From NCBI GenBank assembly GCA_030654635.1, contig JAURXE010000372.1, positions 1 to 5,082 on the forward strand: a stretch of 5,082 nt of DNA, read 5' to 3'. The position numbers were made by a program, and so were the translations under genes. Origin of the DNA: Pseudomonas sp. (GTDB lineage Bacteria; Pseudomonadota; Gammaproteobacteria; Pseudomonadales; Pseudomonadaceae). Positions 1 through 4,899 of the stretch are shown here, piece by piece; the first letter of the stretch is position 1; every line of letters starts with the position of its first letter. Below the pieces are notes generated by a model, which worked only from the letters and a program-made list of their open reading frames with translations, ran no database searches and had not been told where the DNA came from.

Positions 1-2
1 AC

Positions 3-392
3 GCGGATCTGTGCGCGCAGCCCTTGTCGGCCATCGACTTCATTGGTGTGTGCGATGGTTTTTCGAGCATTTTTATCAGCGCGCTGCCCAACCTCAGCAG
101 TCAACAGCGCACGGCCTACATCGCGCGGGGCACCGAGGATGGGGTCGAGCGGGTGGCGGCCGGAGATCGGCAGTTGGCGGATTTATCCGTGCATGACGAC
201 AGCGTGCGGCGCTTTATTGCCCTGGTCGATGAATGCTACGACCGGCGCATTGCGCTCTATCTGGAAGCCGCAGTGCCGCTTGCCCAACTGTATACCCAAG
301 GCGCCCTGGGCTTTGCCTTTCGCCGCACCCTCAGCCGCCTGCAGGAAATGCAGCTGCAACGCTACGCCGTGGCGGCGCCAAGTCTGAGCTAA
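3..392 (+). CDS. zapE: AFG1/ZapE-family ATPase, C-terminal part (5' truncated)
   Basis: The reading frame is open from the window edge to TAA at 390-392, giving the last 129 residues. The family is P-loop ATPases of the AFG1/ZapE type (about 360-370 aa). E. coli ZapE acts at the inner face of the membrane on the division ring; yeast Afg1 is mitochondrial. Seen here is the typical C-terminal end: the segment around residues 8-30 (LSAIDFIGVCDGF, then a strand and ALPNLSS), DDSVRRFIALVDECYDRR at 65-82, an AAVP turn at 89-92, and the family signature RRTLSRLQEMQ at 107-117 with basic residues R108 and R112. Residues 34-64 are an extra loop relative to E. coli ZapE as I remember it; I believe it is common in Pseudomonas relatives. 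The Walker motifs lie outside the window. Pseudomonads can carry more than one family member, so the symbol is less certain than the family. Confidence 0.85.
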   Translation, partial: ADLCAQPLSAIDFIGVCDGFSSIFISALPNLSSQQRTAYIARGTEDGVERVAAGDRQLADLSVHDDSVRRFIALVDECYDRRIALYLEAAVPLAQLYTQGALGFAFRRTLSRLQEMQLQRYAVAAPSLS

Positions 393-450
393 CCCTGCAG
401 CGTTTAAGTCACGGGCCCAGGCCTAGCCAATAAATTCTGCTGGACGTGGC

Positions 451-478
451 TTGACGACGGTTACTGTATGGATATACA
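451..478 (+). promoter_or_regulatory. Sigma70-like promoter of the SOS operon
   Basis: TTGACG at 451-456 matches the -35 consensus at five of six positions. TATACA at 473-478 is a reasonable -10, with a 16-base spacer. Transcription would begin near 484-486. The -10 lies inside the LexA box, the usual arrangement for SOS repression. No other convincing promoter is visible between the upstream ATPase gene and the 33-aa ORF. Confidence 0.7.
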
Positions 479-479
479 G
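464..479 (+). promoter_or_regulatory. LexA (SOS) box
   Basis: The 16-mer CTGTATGGATATACAG fits the gammaproteobacterial LexA operator, CTGT-N8-ACAG with an AT-rich core. Both half-sites are perfect, and the box covers the -10 region of the promoter at 451-478. It lies 77 bases before the start of the 33-aa ORF and points to DNA-damage induction of the genes at 557-1099. I saw no other good copy in the window. Confidence 0.85.
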
Positions 480-490
480 TTTTATCAGCG

Positions 491-516
491 CGAGCCTTGC
501 AGTCTTGTCTGGCTCG
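491..516 (+). other. Leader hairpin of the SOS transcript
   Basis: CGAGCC at 491-496 and GGCTCG at 511-516 form a perfect 6-bp stem with a 14-base loop. It would lie at the extreme 5' end of the transcript predicted from the 451-478 promoter, about 40 bases before the start codon at 557. It could protect the 5' end or take part in translational control. No T-tract follows, so it is not a terminator. Confidence 0.4.
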
Positions 517-556
517 GCAATTGGCTAGCAACGTTTTCTAAACGGAGAGATGCGCT

Positions 557-658
557 ATGTGGTGGATAGACCTGCAACTGGAAAGCCTGTTGCCAATGAT
601 CGCTTTTGTATTGATGTTGCTCGGGCTGGCCAAGCTGGCTTACGGCGGTGCTCGCTAA
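557..658 (+). CDS. 33-aa single-span membrane protein, SOS-controlled
   Basis: I do not recognise this protein. The ORF runs ATG 557 to TAA 656-658. A Shine-Dalgarno-like GGAGAG (544-549) sits 7 bases before the start, which favours this ATG over the out-of-frame ATG at 550 that overlaps the same element. Residues 1-10 carry two tryptophans (2-3) and acidic D5 and E9. Residues 11-25 are strongly hydrophobic (LLPMIAFVLMLLGLA), long enough for a short membrane helix, and K26 and R33 follow. The positive-inside rule suggests N-out, C-in, but this is weak for so short a protein. It is the first gene after the LexA-box promoter and lies 42 bases ahead of the 132-aa gene, so the two are probably one operon. 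In size and regulation it recalls TisB of E. coli and SidA of Caulobacter (each about 29 aa, SOS-induced, membrane), but I see no sequence similarity to TisB. Confidence 0.7.
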   Translation: MWWIDLQLESLLPMIAFVLMLLGLAKLAYGGAR

Positions 659-668
659 GGTTTGGGTT

Positions 669-694
669 GTCATCCGTCGAGATGACCAAGGAGG
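669..694 (+). promoter_or_regulatory. Hairpin followed by strong RBS of the 132-aa gene
   Basis: The Shine-Dalgarno sequence AAGGAGG at 688-694 is nearly perfect and lies 6 bases before ATG 701, which decides that start over the in-frame ATG at 707. Immediately upstream, GTCATC (669-674) and GATGAC (681-686) form a 6-bp stem with a 6-base loop, ending one base before the Shine-Dalgarno sequence. The stem could modulate ribosome access or separate the translation of the two operon genes. That role is inference. Confidence 0.55.
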
Positions 695-700
695 CTCTGG

Positions 701-1099
701 ATGACCATGACGTCCAACGATTTGCTGATCGATTTCGCCGCGCCCTTGCGTTTTATTGAGTCGGAGTTGGCCGACAAAAATCGTATCTGTATCAATTTGA
801 GCTGGGCTGAATCGGCTGAGTTAATCAAGCACTTCAAACTTGAGCCTAAGCCCGAAGTTGATCAGGGGCTGATCTGGCTAGAAGGGCAAATAGAACTCGG
901 CACCTTGCTTGAGTATCACGGCCAGAGCTTGGCGGTGGCGGCCGAAAAGTTTGCTGATCTTGCCGACCAACTCGAGTGGCGACAGAATCACAACGACACT
1001 GGCTACCTGGACGCCCACGCCTTGGAAGCGTTCTACCAAGAGCTGCAGGCGGGTAATCAGCCAATCACCATTAGTTTGGCCTTTATTGAGCATTACTAG
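701..1099 (+). CDS. Acidic 132-aa protein of unknown function, in SOS operon
   Basis: I recognise no family. The start at ATG 701 is supported by AAGGAGG 6 bases upstream. The gene ends in TAG (1097-1099), followed directly by a second in-frame TAG. By my count the protein has 22 Asp/Glu against 8 Lys/Arg, a net charge near -14. It has no signal peptide or membrane segment and should be cytoplasmic. Visible pieces are a helix-like N-terminus (7-27), a short hydrophobic strand (29-35), an acidic helix (36-48), GLIWLEGQIELGTLL at 56-70, a helix at 76-93 and a C-terminal ITISLAFIEHY ending at 132. There is one cysteine (C30) and five scattered histidines, with no obvious catalytic set. It follows the 33-aa membrane gene by 42 bases and has no visible promoter of its own, so it is probably SOS-induced with it. 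It could be a partner, antidote or effector; nothing in the sequence decides. Confidence 0.8.
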   Translation: MTMTSNDLLIDFAAPLRFIESELADKNRICINLSWAESAELIKHFKLEPKPEVDQGLIWLEGQIELGTLLEYHGQSLAVAAEKFADLADQLEWRQNHNDTGYLDAHALEAFYQELQAGNQPITISLAFIEHY

Positions 1100-1146
1100 T
1101 AGCCATGCGTGAGCGTGATCACACAAAACCAGGCGGCTAGATGCTC

Positions 1147-1193
1147 CCTAGCAGACCGCTGCATCGCTGTGCCTGGCAGATGTGCCTGCTAGG
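1147..1193 (+). repeat. Inverted repeat with nested stem after the SOS operon
   Basis: CCTAGCAG (1147-1154) pairs perfectly with CTGCTAGG (1186-1193). Inside, CTGC (1159-1162) pairs with GCAG (1176-1179). A competing stem is possible between GCTAG (1136-1140) and CTAGC (1148-1152). No U-run follows, so a standard intrinsic terminator is not supported; it could be an RNA 3' structure or a protein-binding site. Confidence 0.4.
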
Positions 1194-1221
1194 TATATAA
1201 GCATGCCCGGATAAGCTCGGG

Positions 1222-1234
1222 GTGACGTGGTCAC
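1222..1234. repeat. 13-bp palindrome GTGAC-N3-GTCAC
   Basis: GTGAC (1222-1226) and GTCAC (1230-1234) flank a 3-base centre. The shape suits a dimeric DNA-binding protein, but no adjacent promoter is clear, and dyads of this size also occur by chance. Confidence 0.25.
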
Positions 1235-1246
1235 AGGATGATGGCT

Positions 1247-1271
1247 GCTAATAGGGGGGCGAGTTATTAGC
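1247..1271 (+). repeat. Hairpin with G-rich loop
   Basis: GCTAATA (1247-1253) pairs perfectly with TATTAGC (1265-1271) around an 11-base loop that begins with six G residues. Only a short T-run (1273-1275) follows, so it would be a poor intrinsic terminator. An exposed G6 loop is unusual and could pair elsewhere or bind a protein. Confidence 0.35.
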
Positions 1272-1291
1272 GTTTAGGCTGAGTAACAAGT

Positions 1292-1456
1292 GTGGGGCGC
1301 CGAACTTTCCTGATATTTGTGGTCTCATTGCTGCAATCGTTCTGTTTGCCGGTGGTGATCCGTGTTATCCGCCACTATTGTCGCTGGCAGGATTTCTTTA
1401 TCGTCCTGTCAATCGCGCCGCTACTGGGCATTGTAAGGCGGATGCAGCCTGATTAG
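1292..1456 (+). CDS. Possible 54-aa hydrophobic small ORF (doubtful)
   Basis: The frame is open from after TGA 1280-1282 to TAG 1454-1456. A GTG at 1292 would give 54 residues; another GTG lies at 1319. The translation is rich in Leu, Ile, Val and Phe, with one hydrophobic stretch near residues 6-25 and another near 35-48 (FFIVLSIAPLLGIV) separated by a basic HYCRW-type segment, like a two-span membrane protein. About two thirds of codons end in G or C, similar to the neighbouring genes. Against it, I see no Shine-Dalgarno sequence at proper distance from either GTG and there is no ATG start. It could be chance, a gene remnant or a real small membrane protein. I recognise no family. Confidence 0.25.
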   Translation: MGRRTFLIFVVSLLQSFCLPVVIRVIRHYCRWQDFFIVLSIAPLLGIVRRMQPD

Positions 1457-1497
1457 ACTGCGCGCAAGTATAGTCGTCCCTTCTTTTAAGGATTCTC

Positions 1498-2337
1498 ATG
1501 ATCAAGAAATGCTTGTTCCCGGCTGCTGGTTACGGCACCCGTTTTCTGCCCGCAACTAAGGCTATGCCTAAGGAAATGCTGCCGGTGGTGAACAAGCCAC
1601 TGATTCAGTACGGCGTTGAAGAAGCACTGGATGCCGGCCTGACCGAAATTGCCATGGTCACTGGCCGCGGCAAGCGGGCCTTGGAAGACCACTTCGACAT
1701 CAGTTACGAGCTCGAGCATCAAATCCACGGTACTGATAAAGAGAAGTACTTGGTTGGCATTCGTAAATTGATCGACGAGTGCAGTTTTTCCTATACCCGC
1801 CAAGTAGAAATGAAAGGTCTGGGTCACGCAATTCTCTGTGGTCGCCCATTGATAGGCGACGAACCCTTCGCCGTGGTGCTGGCTGATGATCTTTGCGTCA
1901 ACCTCGACGGTGACAGCGTACTCAAGCAGATGGTTAAACTGTACAAACAGTTCCGTTGCTCGATCGTAGCTATCCAAGAAGTACCGATGGAAGAGGTTTC
2001 CAAATACGGTGTGATCGCCGGTGAAATGATCCGCGATGATATTTACCGGGTTAACAGCATGGTGGAAAAACCAAAACCTGAAGATGCCCCGTCAAACTTG
2101 GCGATTATCGGCCGCTATATCCTGACCCCGGATATTTTCGATTTAATCGAGCAGACCGAACCCGGCAAAGGCGGCGAAATCCAAATCACCGACGCCCTGA
2201 TGAAGCAAGCCCAAGACGGCTGTGTGATTGCCTACAAATTCAAAGGCAAGCGCTTCGACTGCGGCGGCGCAGAAGGCTACATCGACGCCACCAACTTCTG
2301 CTTTGAAAACTTCTACAAAACTGGCAAGGCTTACTAA
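1498..2337 (+). CDS. galU: UTP--glucose-1-phosphate uridylyltransferase GalU
   Basis: Cytoplasmic enzyme making UDP-glucose and pyrophosphate from UTP and glucose-1-phosphate, feeding LPS core, exopolysaccharide and other UDP-sugar pathways. The protein is 279 aa, full length for the Pseudomonas type. The nucleotide-binding loop with the G-x-G-T-R signature is at residues 8-26 (AAGYGTRFLPATKAMPKE), including K25. The metal-binding aspartate is D130 in VLADD, the VEKP motif with K191 is at 189-192, and the GGEIQITDAL block is at 225-234. The Shine-Dalgarno sequence AAGGA (1488-1492) sits 5 bases before ATG. In P. aeruginosa galU follows ugd; here the upstream neighbours are instead the SOS-controlled pair, about 400 bases away, so galU is probably transcribed on its own. 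It ends at the terminator at 2352-2378. Confidence 0.97.
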   Translation: MIKKCLFPAAGYGTRFLPATKAMPKEMLPVVNKPLIQYGVEEALDAGLTEIAMVTGRGKRALEDHFDISYELEHQIHGTDKEKYLVGIRKLIDECSFSYTRQVEMKGLGHAILCGRPLIGDEPFAVVLADDLCVNLDGDSVLKQMVKLYKQFRCSIVAIQEVPMEEVSKYGVIAGEMIRDDIYRVNSMVEKPKPEDAPSNLAIIGRYILTPDIFDLIEQTEPGKGGEIQITDALMKQAQDGCVIAYKFKGKRFDCGGAEGYIDATNFCFENFYKTGKAY

Positions 2338-2351
2338 CTAAGCCGGCTGTG

Positions 2352-2378
2352 AAAAAGCCACCTGCGGGTGGCTTTTTT
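2352..2378. terminator. Bidirectional intrinsic terminator between galU and the convergent VOC gene
   Basis: GCCACC (2357-2362), loop TGCG and GGTGGC (2367-2372) form a perfect GC-rich stem, flanked by A5 (2352-2356) and T6 (2373-2378). Reading rightward, the T6 terminates galU, 14 bases after its stop. Reading leftward, the A5 becomes U5 and terminates the gene ending at 2387. The stem extends through A-T pairs. Confidence 0.93.
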
Positions 2379-2386
2379 GTGGCTGC

Positions 2387-2809
2387 TCACATCATGGTCA
2401 TAGGCTCGGAGCCGGCCCCCAAAGGCTGACCGTAACTGAACTCAACATAGTTACCCGCCGGATCGCGTAACCCGCAGTAATAGCCCACAGGGTAAGGCTC
2501 GTCACGCGGCGGCCAGACCAGACAGCCGGCAGCCTTGGCGCGAGCAGCGAGGGCATCAACGGCGGCGCGGCTATCCAAGGCAAAGCCAAAGTGGCTGTAG
2601 TCATCACTGGCTAATTGCCGGGGTTGCCCACCCGGCATCAACACGAAAATAAACTCATGCTCCTTGCCCGCTTCTGCCATCCAGACAATGCGCGAACCTT
2701 TGCCTGCACGCTGATGAATCACCTGCATGGCACAATACTTCTGATAAAACGCAATGCAGGCGTCAAGGTCGGGTACATGTAGAGCAATATGAGTCAGGGT
2801 AGGGCGCAT
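2387..2809 (-). CDS. VOC-superfamily glyoxalase/dioxygenase-like metalloprotein
   Basis: A 140-aa cytoplasmic protein of the vicinal-oxygen-chelate fold, made of two beta-alpha-beta-beta-beta modules. I chose ATG 2809 because GGAG (plus-strand CTCC, 2818-2821) lies 8 bases upstream. An in-frame ATG at 2830 would add seven residues but has no Shine-Dalgarno sequence. Numbered from 2809, likely metal ligands are H7 (THIALHVPD), E52 (HEFIF), H73 (YSHFGF) and E123 (GNYVEFSYG). This is close to the H5/E56/H74/E122 set of E. coli glyoxalase I, and DPAGNYVEF is a typical VOC end. The substrate is uncertain: GloA-like lactoylglutathione lyase, thiol transferase or ring-cleaving dioxygenase are possible. 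From memory, P. aeruginosa PA2024, in the same position, is labelled a probable ring-cleaving dioxygenase. Placement back to back with gor fits a glutathione-linked role, by inference. Confidence 0.9.
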   Translation of the reverse strand: MRPTLTHIALHVPDLDACIAFYQKYCAMQVIHQRAGKGSRIVWMAEAGKEHEFIFVLMPGGQPRQLASDDYSHFGFALDSRAAVDALAARAKAAGCLVWPPRDEPYPVGYYCGLRDPAGNYVEFSYGQPLGAGSEPMTMM

Positions 2810-2895
2810 CACTGAAACTCCACTAAGCATCGGTTCAGTTTAGGTATGCAGATTGCTGTTTGCGTTATTCTGGGTGGCAAATTTGAGGATAACTA
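2810..2895. promoter_or_regulatory. Short divergent intergenic region between VOC gene and gor
   Basis: These 86 bases must contain both divergent promoters unless one gene is read from elsewhere. The VOC-gene ribosome site is at 2818-2821 (minus strand) and the gor site GAGGA at 2885-2889. A TATTCT-like element around 2866-2871 may be a -10 for gor, without a convincing -35. No clear operator was seen. Confidence 0.4.
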
Positions 2896-4254
2896 ATGAC
2901 TTATGATTTTGATCTATTCGTGATTGGGGCCGGCTCCGGTGGCGTGCGCGCTGCGCGATTTGCGGCAGGCTTTGGCGCCAAGGTGGCCGTGGCCGAGAGC
3001 CGTTATCTGGGCGGTACCTGCGTCAATGTCGGCTGTGTGCCAAAAAAGCTCCTGGTCTACAGTGCCCATTTTGCCGATGAATTCGCCCAGGCCAAGGGGT
3101 TTGGCTGGGCCATGGAGGAGGCGAGCTTCGACTGGCCCACCTTAATCGCCAATAAAAATCGCGAAATTCTGCGCCTGAATGGCATCTACCGAAATTTGTT
3201 GATCGGTAGCGGCGTAACTTTGCTGGAACACCATGCACGTGTGCTTGATGCCCATCATGTTGAGGTCAATGGGCAGAGCTACAGTGCCAAAACTATCCTG
3301 CTGGCCACCGGCGGTTGGCCGCAGAAGCCTGATATTCCGGGAGTCGAGCACGCGATCACCTCCAACGAGGCATTCTTTTTAGATCAGCTGCCCAAGCGAG
3401 TGTTGGTGGTCGGTGGTGGTTATATTGCGGTTGAATTTGCCTCGATTTTCAACGGTATGGGCGCGCAAACCTCCTTACTGTATCGCGGTGACTTGTTTTT
3501 ACGCGGCTTTGACGGGGCAGTGCGCCTGCATCTAAAGGAAGAGCTGGAAAAGAGTGGCATTGATCTGCAGTTCAATGCCGATATCAGCAAAATTGAGCGG
3601 CAAGCCGACGGCAGCTTGCTGGCAACCTTGCAAGATGGACGGCAACTGATCACTGACGCAGTATTTTATGCCACTGGCCGGCGACCGATGCTCGATAACT
3701 TGGGTTTGGAAAACACCGCTATAGAGTTGGATGAGCGCGGTTATGTCCAAGTAAATGAGCACTACCAAAGCACTGAACCGTCGATTCTAGCGATCGGCGA
3801 CATGATCGGCCGTGTGCAGCTAACACCAGTGGCGCTGGCCGAAGGCATGGCCGTCGCGCGCCGTTTGTTTAAGCCGGAACAATATCGCCCGGTCGATTAC
3901 CAACTGATCCCCACTGCTGTATTTAGCTTGCCCAATATCGGCACTGTCGGGTTAAGCGAAGAGCAGGCAAAGGCCGCCGGTCATAACATCAAGATCTTCG
4001 AAAGCCGTTTTCGGCCGATGCAACTGAGTTTTAGCGACAGCCAGCAAAAGACCCTGATGAAATTAGTGGTCGATGCGGATAACGATCGCATGCTCGGTTG
4101 CCACATGGTTGGCCCGGACGCAGGAGAGGTTATTCAAGGCCTGGCGGTGGCGTTGAAGGCCGGGGCGACCAAACAGCAATTTGACGACACAATGGGCATT
4201 CATCCGACAGCCGCCGAAGAGTTTGTCACCATGCGCACGCCGCTGGAGCGCTGA
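2896..4254 (+). CDS. gor: Glutathione-disulfide reductase
   Basis: Cytoplasmic FAD homodimer that reduces glutathione disulfide with NADPH, maintaining the GSH pool. The length of 452 aa is normal. The FAD-binding GAGSGG is at residues 11-16 and the redox-active disulfide is C42-VNVG-C47. The NADPH domain has [18 protein letters not shown] at 173-190, with arginines R197 and R203 placed as in NADPH-specific (not NADH) enzymes. The second FAD contact is AIGD at 299-302. The dimer-interface active-site block HPTAAEE at 436-442 supplies H436 and E441, the acid-base pair acting on the partner subunit. These features separate it from lipoamide dehydrogenase and mercuric reductase. The Shine-Dalgarno sequence GAGGA (2885-2889) lies 6 bases before ATG. 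It is transcribed divergently from the VOC gene and convergently with the copper chaperone gene. Confidence 0.97.
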   Translation: MTYDFDLFVIGAGSGGVRAARFAAGFGAKVAVAESRYLGGTCVNVGCVPKKLLVYSAHFADEFAQAKGFGWAMEEASFDWPTLIANKNREILRLNGIYRNLLIGSGVTLLEHHARVLDAHHVEVNGQSYSAKTILLATGGWPQKPDIPGVEHAITSNEAFFLDQLPKRVLVVGGGYIAVEFASIFNGMGAQTSLLYRGDLFLRGFDGAVRLHLKEELEKSGIDLQFNADISKIERQADGSLLATLQDGRQLITDAVFYATGRRPMLDNLGLENTAIELDERGYVQVNEHYQSTEPSILAIGDMIGRVQLTPVALAEGMAVARRLFKPEQYRPVDYQLIPTAVFSLPNIGTVGLSEEQAKAAGHNIKIFESRFRPMQLSFSDSQQKTLMKLVVDADNDRMLGCHMVGPDAGEVIQGLAVALKAGATKQQFDDTMGIHPTAAEEFVTMRTPLER

Positions 4255-4261
4255 CCATTTA

Positions 4262-4311
4262 AATGCTGATGAGTCCGAGAAACTTAAGGTTCGCGACAGC
4301 TCATCAGCATT
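4262..4311. repeat. Perfect 12-bp stem-loop between convergent gor and PCu(A)C genes
   Basis: AATGCTGATGAG (4262-4273) and CTCATCAGCATT (4300-4311) are exact inverted copies around a 26-base centre, which can fold further (GAA 4279-4281 with TTC 4290-4292). The location, 8 bases after the gor stop and 20 bases beyond the end of the opposing gene, suits a bidirectional transcript end. Neither side has a proper T-tract, so it is a 3'-end stabilising structure or an atypical terminator rather than a standard one. Confidence 0.6.
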
Positions 4312-4330
4312 CACGTCAACACCGAGGAGG

Positions 4331-4792
4331 TTAATGGCCGGCGTGCTGATCCGGCGCGGTATCCTCGATGACGACTTCAACTTCGACCTTGCCAGCTTTT
4401 TCAAACTCCAAGGTAAGCGGAAAACGTTCGCCGGCGACTAATGGTTTTTGCAGGCCAAAAAGCATCAGATGATTTCCTCCCGGTGCAAATTTTGCCTCGC
4501 CACCGGCGGGGATGCCGACCGAATCGAGCTTTTGCATCTTCATTACTTCGCCAAGTTGCAGCATGGTGTGAATCTCCGTCTTGGTTGCCCGTGACGTTTG
4601 CGCACCCAATAGTCGATCTTCGGTTTTACCTTGGTTATGCACCACAAAATATGCCGCACCTGTTACTGCGTTAGGCGGCAGCGCCCGCGACCAAGGGTGG
4701 GCGATTTGTAACTCACCGATCGTGTATTCATGGGCAAAGCTATTACTGCATGCAAACGCCAACAGCGACGAAGCCAATAACCGAATAAGCAT
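4331..4792 (-). CDS. Periplasmic copper(I) chaperone PCu(A)C
   Basis: A 153-aa exported protein of the PCu(A)C family (DUF461), which binds Cu(I) in the periplasm and helps deliver it to the CuA site of cytochrome c oxidase. A signal peptide is clear: MLIRLLASSLLAFACSNSFA, with cleavage after A20. The family copper motif H-x-M...M-x21-H-x-M is complete: H75, M77, M86 (ten residues after H75), H108 (21 residues later) and M110. The C-terminus ends DQHAGH, a short version of the His-rich tail seen in some members, which may add metal ligands. A GGAG ribosome site lies 5 bases before the start (plus-strand CTCC 4798-4801). No Sco-like or other copper partner gene follows in the window; the gene converges on gor. 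The divergent region at 4793-4899 probably holds its promoter. Confidence 0.95.
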   Translation of the reverse strand: MLIRLLASSLLAFACSNSFAHEYTIGELQIAHPWSRALPPNAVTGAAYFVVHNQGKTEDRLLGAQTSRATKTEIHTMLQLGEVMKMQKLDSVGIPAGGEAKFAPGGNHLMLFGLQKPLVAGERFPLTLEFEKAGKVEVEVVIEDTAPDQHAGH

Positions 4793-4829
4793 GTGTACTC
4801 CAAAGCGTGCGAAAGAAGTTCGGCCAACC

Positions 4830-4863
4830 TTAGCACGGCGCTAATACTTAGCGCGCGGCGCTA
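4830..4863. promoter_or_regulatory. Interleaved dyad array in the divergent intergenic region
   Basis: Four TTAGC-type half-sites alternate in direction: TTAGC (4830), GCGCTAA (4838-4844), TTAGCGC (4848-4854) and GCGCTA (4858-4863). The central pair forms a 17-bp perfect palindrome with a 3-base centre (4838-4854). The right-hand pair forms TAGCGC-GCG-GCGCTA (4849-4863), and the left pair forms TTAGC-N5-GCTAA (4830-4844). Such spacing suits cooperative binding of a dimeric regulator controlling the PCu(A)C gene, the gene at 4900, or both. The regulator is not identified. An RNA hairpin is an alternative reading. Confidence 0.5.
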
Positions 4864-4899
4864 TATCACTCGAGTTCGAAAGATTAAATGAGGCTTACC

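Larger units (their letters stand above)
1100..1497. other. Roughly 400-base intergenic region before galU, rich in inverted repeats
   Basis: No convincing large gene lies here on either strand. The first half (1136-1271) contains several inverted repeats, given separately. The second half (1292-1456) holds a possible short hydrophobic ORF. A TATAGT at 1469-1474 could be a -10 for galU, but I see no good -35 at the right distance. No T-tract marks a standard terminator for the 132-aa gene, so how its transcript ends is unclear. Confidence 0.5.

Noticed and set aside
485..673. 62-aa minus-strand ORF across the SOS leader and small ORF
   Set aside because: It has no ribosome site or promoter and opposes a better supported transcript with a LexA box.
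550..759. 69-aa ORF starting at ATG 550
   Set aside because: Its start overlaps the Shine-Dalgarno sequence itself, it runs through the ribosome site of the next gene and into its coding region, and its composition looks like a shifted reading of the 33-aa and 132-aa genes.
1486..1977. 163-aa ORF antisense to galU
   Set aside because: It lies opposite a certain galU gene and has no recognisable domain or ribosome site; it is a mirror of galU codon bias.
2810..2830. Seven-residue N-terminal extension of the VOC protein (ATG 2830)
   Set aside because: There is no Shine-Dalgarno sequence before ATG 2830, while GGAG lies 8 bases before ATG 2809, and the metal-ligand numbering then agrees better with glyoxalase I.
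4262..4311. Hammerhead ribozyme
   Set aside because: CTGATGA and GAAA are present in order on the plus strand, but no stem II can form between them, no GUH cleavage site follows, and the core is complementary to the right arm of the perfect repeat. The minus strand offers only a 2-bp stem II and GAAC.
4063..4404. 113-aa minus-strand ORF overlapping the ends of gor and PCu(A)C
   Set aside because: It overlaps two firmly identified genes, includes the intergenic stem-loop, and shows no protein family features.
4334..4441. 35-aa plus-strand ORF after GAGGAGG (4324-4330), antisense to PCu(A)C
   Set aside because: The purine-rich Shine-Dalgarno match is only 3 bases from the ATG, too close for good initiation, and the ORF is wholly antisense to the real copper chaperone gene.
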